From Gnetum montanum (lineage: Eukaryota > Streptophyta > Gnetopsida > Gnetales > Gnetaceae), in NCBI GenBank assembly GCA_015680685.1, contig MNCI01008734.1, positions 1 to 64,000 on the forward strand: a stretch of 64,000 nt of DNA, read 5' to 3'. This document shows, piece by piece, positions 1 through 11,400 of the stretch (the stretch's first letter is position 1; the number at the start of each line of letters is the position of its first letter). The position numbers were made by a program, and so were the translations under genes. The notes under the pieces were generated by a model, which was not told where the DNA came from, did not search any database, and was given only the letters and a program-made list of their open reading frames with translations.

Positions 1-222
1 GGCTGAATCTCTTTAATGTAAGTCATTTGTAGTTCACACACAATGAAATTGTTATATTTTACACAACCACATGCCGCAACAGCACACACACATACTCACA
101 TTAACTACTAAGTTTATTTGGAGGTATCTAGGCCTTGGTGTTGCCAGAGACCAGCAAGCACCTAAATCCTATTCGAGGATACTCGTTGGCGGTCGCATCC
201 CAAACGGTCGCCAACAGTCATA
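1..222. other. Unassigned sequence left of the duplicated block
   Basis: This stretch does not match the corresponding place in the second copy (left of 55369), where element A continues. It is richer in CpG than most of the window, especially at 170-215. It may be the flank into which the duplicated block was placed, or the end of another element. No coding sequence is recognised. Confidence 0.5.
185..215. repeat. Perfect 7-bp inverted repeat, 17-nt loop
   Basis: GTTGGCG at 185-191 pairs with CGCCAAC at 209-215. It lies a few bases from the homology breakpoint at 222/223 and is unusually GC-rich for this window. It may be a transposon end or a chance hairpin. Confidence 0.45.
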
Positions 223-3200
223 GATGCATCATCAAGAAACTACACCTTTGACACTTGCTCCATGTCTATGTTGTGGATAGCCAAAGAGGAGACATTATCA
301 CCATGGATGATAAATTGACCATATTTGTATGGAATCTAGACTTCTTGGTTAATGGGAGAAGAGATGACCTATAGTTAAGCTAGCCAAGACCTACCTACGA
401 TCAGGTTCAAGCTTGGCATCTCCTCTATGATAGTGAAATCTGTGGTAGTGGATAATTGTTCTCCTACCACAAAGGCTAAGTTGATTATACCCCTGATAGT
501 GATGTGTGATCAATTGAAAGATTTTAGACACATGATTTTGATTAGCCTAATTTCATATACCAAGCCTTGCTTATTGATGATGGAGTACAACACTATGTTT
601 GTTACTACACCATCATCGATATGCACTGTATGGATCGTGCACTACCCAACACATATACTAATGAATAATGGAGTTGGCATGAACTTCCCTCATTTGCGAT
701 GGACATTGAATACATTTTCATGAAATGCTAGGAATGTTTAACTCGATTCTTGTGGTGTAGGAGTTAACATCATTGCATGAATGATGTTCTCATCTACAGG
801 GATGTCCTCTGTAATATAAATGGATGCCAACATATAGGCCAATGCTTGGCAGTGAGTAGATGATATCATGACTAGGTTGTACAAGCTCAACATTGTGTTC
901 TTTTAATTGAGCATTTATTTCATATCGAGTAGTGCAACTATGAAGTCCTTGTCATCGACCATTGTGTTGGCCTTGACTTCCTTCATGTAGCTTGAGAGAC
1001 AGATCTCTTGTGGATGGTACTTAAGCTTGGGTTTCTTGGCCTGCTTGGGGGCAATGGACCTAATGTTCAATTGTTGCTTACTGTTTATGGCCTTTGCTTT
1101 GGCCATAGGGTTGCAAGATGCTCATTCATTGTCTTATGTTCCCATTTGGTAGGCCTACCTAGGTTACTAGTGGGGTCAACCCTAGAAGGAGAAGAGATTG
1201 AGACATTGCCCATTGTTAGGCTTTAGGTAGGTGAGGGGCCATCATGTTGTGGCACCCTAATGAAAAATGGTTTTTTAGGAGTTTTTATGGAACAAAATTG
1301 TTGTGGAACCTGGATGATAAAAGGTTGCTTAGCAATTATTGTTACTACATCATGCCAGTTTGACATCTTAGTGGATGATTGACTTGGTTGTTAGTTTAAT
1401 GTCTTAGTGGATGATTGTTGTTGGACCTTAATCACATAGGATGTTAGGGGTGCCCAAGGCCACACTTTGATAATAAAAGGGAACCTCTTGCTTATGGAGG
1501 CTAAGGGGATCCTTGCCTTGATGGGAGGCATGTAGATCACAAAATATTGTTGTGCAAGCTTAGACTTTCCATCTACATTGATGGAGTTTATGACATAGGG
1601 GATGTTTTCTACATTGGATTGGCTCACTACATCTAGCACTAGTTGGCCCCATTCTATCATTCTTTTCAGGTCATCCTATAAAGCATGACAGTTGTTTATA
1701 TTATGACCATACATTTGGTGGTAATGATAATATTGGTTCAACTTGAAGTGTTGTTGGACTGGGGGCTTGTTTGATACTACTGACATGGGATTCCTTAGTA
1801 GTTCATAATACTTGTAATGATTTTGATAGGCAATCTTTGATACGTGTTTGTATTGGATTTTCCTGGCTTTCAAGAGTTTCTCTAGTAGTTTAGAGAGTTC
1901 CATTGGTAGTGGTGTATACTTTAAATGATCCTTAAACTCAAAGTTGGGCCTTGGGGTAGCCCTTGCTAATGTAGGTGAGTTGGTGGCTTTGTGAGATCGT
2001 GCCATGGGCTACTCTAGCCATCTATCCTTGCTTGGTTGCTTTTGTGCTTGTGGCCACTTTTGCCATTATTTCATTTTTCTTATGTGCATTTTTTTTCTAT
2101 AGACCACATAGGCTAGGTCATTGCTAGCTTGCACTACCTCCTTTATGCCCTTTGTTTGGGTAAAGGCTTGGCTAAGAAACTTTAGAGCCAGGTAATATAG
2201 TTTGGACTTGATGAAGTCATTCACTACATCCTTGAAGATGGCCAGTAGATGTGTCTCTACTAGGGGTTCATGTATTTCACTCAATGTGGCATTCCAGCAT
2301 TGGAGAAATTTTGGTACAAGGTCTAGGGGCCACTGCTTGACTTGCATGAGCTAGTCGAGGGTTGCTTTAGGCTTCAGGTTGTACTTGAAGCATGTCACAA
2401 ACTAGCTTATGAGATCCTTCAAAGAATATATTGAGGCCTTAGATAGTTTGTGATACTGATCGAAGGCCTTACCAAGGAGTGACATGGGGAACACATGCAT
2501 GATGACATGTGGCTAGGCTTGAAAGAGTAGGCACTTAGATCGAAATGTAACCAAGTATGCATTGGGGTCTTCTACACTATTGTACTTGGAAAGTTGAGGT
2601 AGTGAGACTCTATTTGGAAGAGTTAGGGAACTTATGGGATCATCTTAATAGAATCCACCACCTTCATGATTTTGGAGGAGGCAACTTTGAGTTACTTGAT
2701 CTCCTACATCAAACATTGGATTAGTTGGAATGCTTGATCCAAGCTTAGGGATGTGCTAGCTAGTTACATTGACTAGGCTTGTGTTACTTGTATGATGTAG
2801 GCTTGAATTGTTGGTTGCATAGTTCGCCAGTTTAACATTGTAGCAGATGATCATTACTAGTTTAACATCATAGCAAATGATTGTTGCCAGTTTATCATTT
2901 TAGTAGATATGTTTAGTTGTTGTGTTGCCTAAGGAATAGATGTGTGTGGTTGAGGTGGACCACACACAAGTGGGTTGGACAGATGTTGTGAGCATTGATG
3001 AGACAAGTGGGATGTAGAATTACTGAATCATTTGGGGCTAGAAGGTGGCCTGTACATGAGCATAGGGTTGGGAAAATGTATTGGTTACTTACAAGGAAGG
3101 TTGAATTGACATAGTCACCTTCTTGAAGAGAATAGGTGGACCGAACTAAGGAGGGACTATACTATGGAGTGGTTATTGAAAGCTAGTGTAGAGGGGGCTC

Positions 3201-3543
3201 TTGCATTCATAGCAGGCCTTGAACTCATCTTCTTCCTCTTGTGAGGCTTCCTTGTAGGTTATTCTTGCATCATGCTTGTTTGCATGGATGAGTTGGGACA
3301 ACAGCTGGTGGTAGGTCTCCATGAGTAAAATTATGTCAAATAAGGAGGGGTTGTACTCCCATCTATCTTGGTGGATTCGTTTGTAGCCTTGTTTTTCCTT
3401 CAAGTGAAGGTAATCCACTAGTAATCCTACTAGGATTTTCACACAAAAAAATTGTATTATTAATGGCTTAGCATGGCATGCTTTGGGTGGATTGTGGTGT
3501 CAAATGTGTTAGACACTAATGTGGAAGGTTGATGTAGATTCAT
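223..3543 (-). pseudogene. A1 gag-protease remnant, truncated at 3' end
   Basis: The polyprotein would package element RNA and process itself. Gag pieces read from about 3543 down to about 1390. They include a Ty3-type capsid stretch at 2347-2066 (FIKSKLYYLALKFLSQAF), and the knuckle-like CHYH...HNINNCHAL near 1740-1676. The retropepsin-like domain lies near 650-380 and is interrupted. In the sister copies its active-site triplet reads DDG where D-S/T-G or D-N-G is usual. Several stops and frame changes are present. The start is uncertain; the ATG at 3543 is the furthest one consistent with alignment to D. Long ORFs on the plus strand here are antisense shadows. Confidence 0.8.
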
Positions 3544-3584
3544 GTTCACAGATCAGGTTGTCAAGGTTCTTGTTTGCAAAAAAT

Positions 3585-3925
3585 GGCTAACTCTAAAAAC
3601 AACATAAAAATAACTAAGTCTACCGATAGAAAGAAAATGGCTAAGTATAAAAATGTAGAAAAATGGCTAAGTGTAAAAATGTAGAAAAATACCTAAGTAT
3701 GGAAATTGCAAGAAAATTGACTAAGTGTAAAACTGTAGAAAATTGGCTAAGTATGAAACTATGGAAATCTGGCTAGGTATGAAATTCTGAAAATCTCACT
3801 AAGTATGAAACTCGGAAAATTTGGCTAAGTATGAAAATGTAGAAAAAATGCAAAGTATGAAAATGTATAAAAAATGCTAAGTATGGAAATGCAAAAAAAT
3901 TGCTAACTGTGAACGCTGCTAAAAA
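3585..3925 (-). repeat. A1 leader array of a 25-34 bp motif
   Basis: About a dozen degenerate tandem units built on GGCTAAGTATGAAAATGTAG lie between the primer site and gag. The same array is at 58320-58660 in A2. The core ACTTAGCCAAATTT-like motif, read on the other strand, also recurs through the A LTR (for example ACACTTAGAAAAATT near 5640). Confidence 0.85.
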
Positions 3926-4129
3926 TGGGTAACTCTAGTGATACACTTGCTATGATAGAGCTGGCTATGCTCTCTTGAGTGCCTAGAATTTTAGTTAAGT
4001 GCCAAAGATACACTTTGTCTTTTGTCCAACAGGGTTCTAGGGGAACTGATGATAAGGTCCAATCTACAGAAATTGGTGGTGGAAAGAGCATGTGAGACAA
4101 TAATCAAAAAATGCAAAAGAAAATGGTGA

Positions 4130-4148
4130 GGCCCTCCTTTTAGCACTG
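4130..4148 (-). promoter_or_regulatory. A1 primer-binding site
   Basis: On the minus strand this reads CAGTGCTAAAAGGAGGGCC, four bases inside the 5' LTR. It aligns with D's TGGCGCTAGAAGGAAGG, so the ancestral site was probably TGGCGCTRGAAGGAGGGCC. I did not identify the matching tRNA. Confidence 0.75.
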
Positions 4149-4152
4149 AAAA

Positions 4153-5717
4153 TATAACACAGGAAAACATTGACACTTGGAACACTGAGGGGTTTGCAAG
4201 TGCATAGCCTAACCCTACCTCTACATAAGAGCCTTGCTAGAAAATCAAGGTAGATTTCCTTAGATGATCTTGTTGATCAAATAGGGACTTTGCTGACTAC
4301 AACGAGGGCATTGGGTGTAACCGAGAATGTCATGGTTAGCAAAAAATGAAAATGCAAACAATGCAAAATGGTGCTAAGTATTAAAGAGATATTTCATGGT
4401 GCTAACTATAGAGTGTAGCTATGAAATGAGTGCAAGCACAGCCAAGGGTTTTGACTGAAATGAGGGTTTCAACACATGGAGACTACCACCTAAGCATGGT
4501 ACAATGTGATGATGCATGAAAAAATGCAAAAACACATAAGAAAAATGCAAGAAAATGCTAGAGACGGGAGAGAGAAATGGAACACCACCCTAAATGGGAG
4601 TGTAGTTAACACTAAAAGGATCTTAGAAAGTACATAGTATACAATAGGTGAAGTGGAAGCATAGTAACAATCTTGCTAGTGTTGGATCATGAAGTTTGTT
4701 GCTTGCCATGATGAATTGTGACTAACGGGTTGGCCACTGTAGTGTACAATTTGGTGTTCTGTAGGGCTGCAATGACGTTATAATGTATCTTATGGTGTAG
4801 GGCTAGAACAAGGTCATGGTATAATGTGTAGTGTAGGACTGCAACAGGGCCTCAATGTACCATGTAGTGTAGGTATGCTTCTCTGTCGATGTGGTGTGCT
4901 CTATGTCTCGTTCACCCATAGAGCTAAGTGCTAAGAGGCCAAAAATGCCAAATGCCAAATGAAATTGCCAACTACCAACCCAAAAAATGTTGGGGGCTTA
5001 GGGGTATTTATAGGACTAGGGTTAGTCCAAAATGTGGATCGGGTGCCATGTGGCAGTGCAGTAGGTGGGACTACAAGAAAAATTTAGAAAATTTTCTAAG
5101 TTTGGAGGTGACTAGAAAAATTTCAAAAGTCTTTCTAACTCTGGTTGCTACACTCTCTATGCTCACCCCTTTCTATCCTCACTACACTATAGAGCATAGT
5201 CTTGATAGGTAGCAAGAATTTTACAAAACTGGTGTTCAATGGTAGCTATGCTAGGTATGCTCTAGAGTGTAGCACAACAATTAGGCAAAATTTGCAAAAA
5301 CCTAAAGTCCAATGCTGCTATGCATGCTACACTCATGAGCATAGTAGGAAGGGATATGGCATAGCATGGACACTTAAAAGAATTTTGTAGAAACTGCAAT
5401 CCTTATTCTTGCTACGCCAACTACACTCTGGAGCATAGTAGAAGGGGTAGCCTTAGAAGTTAGAAAATCTACTAAACTATTTCTTCCATTCTAAGCTAGC
5501 ATGACAACATTTTGCTTGATACTCATGAAAATTAGTCACTTGAGTATTTCTATGCTTGCTATGCTCAAGAGTGTAGCAGGCTGTATGGGATCATAGCAGG
5601 ACACTTAGAAAAATTTCTACGGCTTGTGAAATCATTTTCACACTTAGAAAAATTACTACAGCTTGTGTCATCGTTTTGAAGTTGAGAAGTGATAGCCCAA
5701 ATTTTTGTGATTTTTTA
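4153..5717 (-). repeat. A1 5' LTR (with internal deletion)
   Basis: It matches the A2 LTRs end to end but is shorter (1565 bp against about 1790). Bases corresponding to A2 60510-60635 are missing around 5685, and another stretch near 5590 is also lost. The terminal CA has become TA, as in A2's 5' LTR. It contains many near-palindromic CTACACTCTAGAGCATAG-type units. Confidence 0.88.
5005..5012 (-). promoter_or_regulatory. TATA box of A1 LTR
   Basis: On the minus strand this is TATAAATA in the context CCTATAAATACCCC. It is conserved at 59742-59749 and 52286-52293 in both A2 LTRs, which marks the U3/R boundary region. Confidence 0.75.
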
Positions 5718-5722
5718 GTGAT

Positions 5723-7685
5723 CATGGTTGATTTCATCATTTTAGTTATTATTTTAAATTTATTTTAATATTAATAATTAATTCTATATTTACTAGAGTT
5801 TTTTGGAAGGGTTTAACTCTCAAAAATTGATGGTTTAATATTATTCTATTCATTAACCCTTTGGGGAAGTTGGAAAAATTTTGAAAACTTTTCATTAGAA
5901 ACATTAAGATTTGTGACCCCCATCATTAAGAGCTTACCTCTAGTAGCTATATGATCAAAGAATGAAGTGATATGGACAAATGGTATGAAATTTATGGGCT
6001 TTGAGAAATTACAAAAACTCCCCTCTCATTTTGAAGAAATTACATGAAGTGTTGGATGGTATTTATAGAATTGTTGCGCTATGTTGGCTGGTCCTAGGAA
6101 ACGGGGCCTTATTGATGTAGCTAGTCACATTGACTAGGCCTAGTTGGTGGGGCCTAGTTGACATAGCCAGTCACATCAACTAAGCCTAATTGACATAGCT
6201 ATTGACCATCATTGAATTTGTCAAAAATAGTTTAAAATAAGGAGTTTTTATGTGAAATGAGGATCAATTGGAAGCTCAAAAATCCATGAAGATAATCAAA
6301 ATATTAGAATAGGATATTGAAGTTCCAAAACTTAAGAAATGATTGGAGAATGCAATTTTATGGAGAAAAATACCTTAAGGAGCACATAGTTGGATGCATG
6401 ATGGAGCACATGAAAGATTTGATTGTAGCAACATCTAGGGGTAAGGGACTTAACTAGCCATACCATGAGATATGTAGCACATGCCCTTTCTACCATTAGA
6501 TAACCTTAACTAAGGAGTTTTTGGACCTCATAGTTGATTAATGGTTACTAAAAGTTAAGGACCAAACCTAAAGAATATACCCATGAATTTCAACATGTGA
6601 AATTAAGACATTAAAAAAACATGAAAACTAGTAGCAAGGTGAGTTATGAAGAGCACCAATGAATGAGATAGAGAATGGGGTAGATGTCCCAATCATGGTC
6701 ACATGAAGTCCCTTTTGGAATTTGTGTTTAAATGACCCAATAAATTCCAACCTTAGTCTAGACCAAAACCAACCACTTTTAGTGACTTCGCATTACCACA
6801 CTAAGATTGGTCTACCCACTCAAGACACAAGAATGCTCCCTCAAATAATCACCATTCCTAATTGAGAAGAAAAGTGAAGTAGAAAATGAGAAAGCACATT
6901 AGATAGAGGGGACCTTTAGGCATGGGTAACATGTCTTTCTAGTCCCATAACCAATGCTTGTAACTTAATTTTGTTTAAGTGGTGTGTTATGAATTCCCAT
7001 CATGTTTTTTTGGGCAATTTATGCTTTTCATGAATTTTTGGATAGAAACCACACCATATAGAGACTTATTCAACTTCCTATTATTGGTTGACATAGAACT
7101 ATAAGAAATCCATGAAAACACACATGCACTCAAGTGATTAGAGAGGTACAAAGAGTATTGAATCTCCTTGAAGACACATGCTTTTCAAACATTTGAATCT
7201 TTTCCAAGCTTGAAAACTAAGAAGGGCATAAGTTCATTAAAGTTTTATTAATGAAAAAATCGATCTAATATTCCAAAAATAAGGAAAACCATAGAGTTTG
7301 TGGAAGCATGTATGACATTGATCACATCCTATTCTATGAAAAAGAAACCAATTTTAGTTATTAGTCATCAAAATTTAAAAATAGAAATAAAAAATACCAA
7401 CCAAAAATATTAAGTACAAACCATCATTAGCAAATAGCTAGAGCACCATTGTGTACTATTAGTAATAAAGTACTTTTATTAGAGATAGGAAAACATCACA
7501 TAAAAATAAGGAAAAATATAAAATAAATTGTAAATTATTCAAGTAAGATAAAATGTACTAACGATGTTGTGAAACAAAAATTGAAAAAATTAATAAAGTA
7601 AAAACAAAAAGGTGTAATATAAAGAAGGTGTGAAATAAAAAGTTGTAAAAATAACAAAGTGTAAAACAAAAACATGAAAAACTAA
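5723..7685 (-). other. B1 non-coding region after pol
   Basis: No protein-coding signal is visible. The stretch aligns with 30890-32840 of C and 60681-62690 of B2. It holds a repeated ACTAGGCCTAGTTGACATAG-like motif at 6105-6200 and a TATA box. It is AT-rich with long purine runs at 7370-7700. Confidence 0.75.
6060..6067 (-). promoter_or_regulatory. Internal LTR-like TATA box in B1
   Basis: On the minus strand this is TATAAATA, preceded by CAACATAGCGCAACAATTC. The same ACATAG-GC-TATAAATAC layout occurs in C at 32450-32477, in B2 at 61027-61034, and in the C 3' LTR promoter at 36029-36057. Confidence 0.6.
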
Positions 7686-9180
7686 GGAGTCAATATAATG
7701 GTTAGCATGGATGGCCATCTCACCAATGACTAAGTTGTAAGGAGGAGATTTGAAAAATTGAGCATGATTGTTCATTTATTGAGGTGTTTCTTTCACTAGC
7801 TTACTTGGGTTCATGGAAAGGTTTGACTTATTGTATATTAACCAGCTACCTTTTTTTTAGGCTCTTAGGTTTGTAGATGAACATGGTCCGAGAAGAAAAA
7901 TTTTCATAAATTATAGAAGGCACTTTCACAACATTAGAAACTTAGTTCATTAAGGTATATGTATGGGGTTCTAATAGAGAATCTTATCTCTAGTTTGAAT
8001 TTTCACTTTTTCCATCCTAATGTCATGATGCTTTTTGTTGAATGCCTTGTACACTTCATTTAGGGATAGCACAATCAATCAATTTTCATCTAGCACATTC
8101 TAGTTAATTAATCATTCTTTTTTTGCTAAGCTAAGTTCAAGGTCCAAGTTATAAGTTGTTGAAAGTGTAGAAACCTTGGATTGGATAAGAAAAGTTGGTA
8201 ATTTTCCATACACTAGCCCATACGAAGAGTAGCCTATAGGGAGGTTTCATGTAGAGTGGTATGCCTAAATGGAATCATTTGGTTTTGTTCTCCATTCTCT
8301 CTTATATTTGCTAATAGTTCTAGTTAGGATCTTTGTGATCTCCCTATTAGCAACTTTTTCTTGATCGTTGGCTTAGGAGTAGTAGAGTGTTCTTAGTTTA
8401 TGTTAACCCCCAAGAATTACATAAGCTTACAAAAGGTAGTGCTATCAAATGGGTTCTATTGTTAGAAATTAGTGCATGTGGCATCCCAAACATATTTACA
8501 ACATTTTGTTGTACAAACCACAGAATAGTAGACATTGTATAGTCGATGATGACTGCTACTTCTGCCCATTTTGTGTAGTAATCAATGGTGATAATTATGT
8601 ATGCCTTTTCATTTAACATGGACATGATGAAACCCCTAAAGTTGATCCACTAGATGTCAAATAGTTCTAGTGGTTGAATCTACTATTAAGGTCCCTCCAT
8701 TCGAGTAGTCATCTCACTATCTCATTGATAGCATTGACAAGAGTGGATAAATTAGTGGATGTTCCTAAGATGGTTGGCCAATAATACCTTGCCATTAAGA
8801 TGTAAATGGCTATGCATCTCCTAGAATAGTGGCTTCCACAATGACCCTCATGAACATCCTATAGGACACAGTTGATCAACATGAGGTACACAACAACAAA
8901 CCAAGCCATTGGTGCATACACTATAAAGGTGTCTATTGATTTCCATGAAGAATTTGGCTTGATGAGGAAACTATTATTTATTTCTATAGTCCAAATCTTG
9001 TGGCATCTCTTGAGTGAGAAGATAAGTGAGGATTCCATAATACCATTTTGGTTCATTAGGTACTTTTTTATTTATTCCACTAGTAAAAAGAAGTTCATCA
9101 AGAACTTGGTTAGACAATAGGCTCTCATCTTTGTTATCCTATCTTAATTGAGATAAGTAATAAATGATTGCATTCTTAGT
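7686..9180 (-). pseudogene. B1 integrase remnant
   Basis: The integrase would insert element cDNA into chromosomal DNA. The best-preserved part is the catalytic core at 8625-8398: TIDYYTKWAEVAVIIDYT carries the first catalytic Asp, and FGMPHALISNNRTHL corresponds to the second, where the usual SDNG/SDGG Asp has become Asn. The zinc-binding N-terminal part is traceable upstream (8800-9050). The GPF-like C-terminal part runs down to about 7690, ending near a conserved GAGATGGCC. B2 retains SDN at the same place. Several stops are present. Confidence 0.85.
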
Positions 9181-9186
9181 CCCCTT

Positions 9187-10420
9187 TCAATCTACCATTT
9201 TCAAATCAAACTCTTGTAAGATCACCAACCATTTTATGATATGAGGGCTTACCATTATCTTATTTATGAAGAAGTAAATGGCACTATGGTCAATGTGCAG
9301 AAACACTTTATATCTAAGCACATAGAGCCTGAACGTTTCTAGAGCATACACCACTGGCATTAGTTCTTTCTTCATTGTGGTGTAATTTATTTGTGCATAT
9401 GCTTTGACTTGTGTAGTGGATGTAATATGGATGATTCTCGTCATTCAACTATGTAAGCATGGCTTGCAAGGCATTGTTTGATGCATATTTCATTATATGA
9501 AATAGTTTGGACAAGTTAGATTCTTGTAGAATAAGAGTGTTTATGAGCCTCTACTGGAAGGTGTGGAATTCATTTTCACAATTCTTAGTCTATATGAATG
9601 GAGCATCTTTCTTTGTATGCTTAACCAACAATTTTTTGATCTTAGAGAAATTCTCTTTCAAACACCAGTAGTAGCTAGTGTGTCCAAGAAATGACTAGAC
9701 ATATTCACTAGTTTCTAATTGGCTAATTATTCTTGGATGATCCTTATCTTTTTAGGGTCCACCTCAATCCTTACCTGAGAATTTTGTGTCCTAGTACAAT
9801 ATCCTCTTGGATCATCAAATGGCTCTTTTGCCAATTAAGCAAAGGATTCATCTCCACACATCTTTTAAGTACTTGCTCAAGGTAATCTACGGCTTGCTCA
9901 AATGTGGCATCATAGGTAGAGAAGTTATGCATGAAGAATTCCATCCTACAACTAATTTTTTGCTAAACAATGCTCAAGACAAGGCGTTGGAATGTTATAA
10001 GAATATTTCATAAACCAAAAGACATCTTTTGATATGAAAAAGTTTCCTAGGGACTCCTAAATGTTGTTTTTTCTTGATACTTTGGCATGATCTAGATTTA
10101 CTTATAGCCATTATAACCATCTAGAAAGTTGTAATAGTAATGTCCAATTATAATATCCAACACTTGATCCACAAATGACAATGAAAAGTGATCTTTGAAT
10201 GTTTTCATATTCAATAATTAAAAGTTAATGTTGACCCACTATTTGTCATCTTTCTTTGGCATAACAATGAGTATACTAACCAACTCACTATCCACAATGG
10301 GTTAGATAAACCCTACCTTGAGGAGTTGTTCAATTTCTTCTTTGAAAACCTGCTTCAATTTGGGGTTTAATTGTTGCTTCAACTGCCTCTTTGTCTTCCT
10401 GGATAGATCAGTGTAGATAT
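9187..10420 (-). pseudogene. B1 reverse transcriptase-RNase H remnant
   Basis: The RNase H part is clear at 9444-9187, with NYTTMKKELMPVVYALETFR and LHIDHSAIYFFI, the typical Ty3/gypsy Glu and Asp blocks. The RT part, broken by stops, runs from about 10420 to 9740 and includes WVNINF-LLNM, FLDGYNGYK and a FQRLVLSI-like block. The catalytic box, normally F-x-D-D, reads FFMHNFS near 9921-9943, so both Asp residues are lost. C keeps FFDDFS there. Confidence 0.85.
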
Positions 10421-10949
10421 GATGGTATCATATCCTAGGATCAATCCCTATGAGTTTAGGATATGACCAAGTAAACGCTAATGACCATTTGTTGACCACC
10501 CTTAACAGCATCTATTTTTATTTCAAAGCAAGATTAGCATTGATGATTATCAGCTTGTTGTTTCTCAAAAATGCATACTCCATGTTGGTAAGTAGAATTT
10601 TCAACTCTAAGGATTCTTATTTAAAACTTTTAGGGATTTCCAACTCTCCCCAATAGGTATCATCATTTGCATCATTAGAGAGTTAGTAATGAACTTTCTC
10701 TAGTTCATCCATGCCTTCAACATAGGCACATATCAAGCTCTTAATAGGTTCATGAAGAGTGTGTTGCTTTCATAATCAATTATCAGCTATTAGGTGCATT
10801 CCTATTTTTTTCTACTGTGTACAAGAATCTTTAAATATATTCTTCGTTTTTACACTATCTACATGAAGAAATGGATGCTCTTTTCATGAACTAGAGTTTT
10901 TAAATTTAGTGGCACCATGTATCATTGTACGCAATGTATAGAGCTTGTT

Positions 10950-11400
10950 TCTTCTCAAACTTTCCAAATGCATTTTTTGAGGAAATTTCTAAAGAAAGAT
11001 ATCTAATGCCCATTCATGTATCAATAATGCTCAACCAAGCCCTCAAAATAATAATTAGTAAGTTCACCTTACAATTATAAACTTTGATTACTAGGAAATT
11101 TATAAGATATGACCATCCATAGATAGTGGTCATAATACCTTCTACTAATTCCAGTGGAATAGTGGTGGACTAATCTACCAGTTCTAAATAGATGTTGCTA
11201 TTCTTGAGAGGAGGTAGGTTCCAAGCATTATACATTTTATGAAAAATTAGATTAACTTGAGTCAAGAAAATATTTGTATGGCTCATTCCCAATAATCTAC
11301 AAATACATGAAAGGACTTCCAAGATTAGATCTTTTCCTAGGAAGGTTGCTAGCCTTGAACTAATTAGATATAGTGTAGGTTAACATAAGTATGCAGATCT
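10950..11400 (-). pseudogene. B1 protease remnant
   Basis: It aligns with the C protease at 15683-16132. Readable pieces include NLGSPFMYL, FHKMYNAWNLPPL and a late LRAWLSIIDT block equivalent to the usual GRPFL-type end. The active-site segment is damaged: the DLG part is shortened to LDSS. Frameshifts and stops make it non-functional. Confidence 0.7.

Larger units (their letters stand above)
223..5717 (-). mobile_element. A1: partial non-autonomous Tat-like Ty3/gypsy element
   Basis: Reading on the minus strand from 5717 this has a 5' LTR, a primer-binding site, a leader array and a gag-protease remnant. It then stops abruptly at 223 inside the region just after the protease. The same features occur in the complete copy A2 (51434-60675). 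The right edge lies inside Athila-like element B1 next to GTGAT (5718-5722). The 3' tail and 3' LTR are missing. No RT, RNase H or integrase is present, and the full-length copy also lacks them, so the absence is ancestral and not only truncation. Family placement rests on protease and gag resemblance to Tat/Ogre-type elements. Confidence 0.85.

Noticed and set aside
427-874. Plus-strand open frames such as 427-723 and the matching 55557-55874
   Set aside because: They are antisense to the A-element protease, which matches retropepsins on the minus strand; conservation between the two copies comes from the duplication.
3585-3925. CRISPR-like array
   Set aside because: Units are degenerate and contiguous without unique spacers, lie in a retrotransposon leader, and the genome is a plant's.
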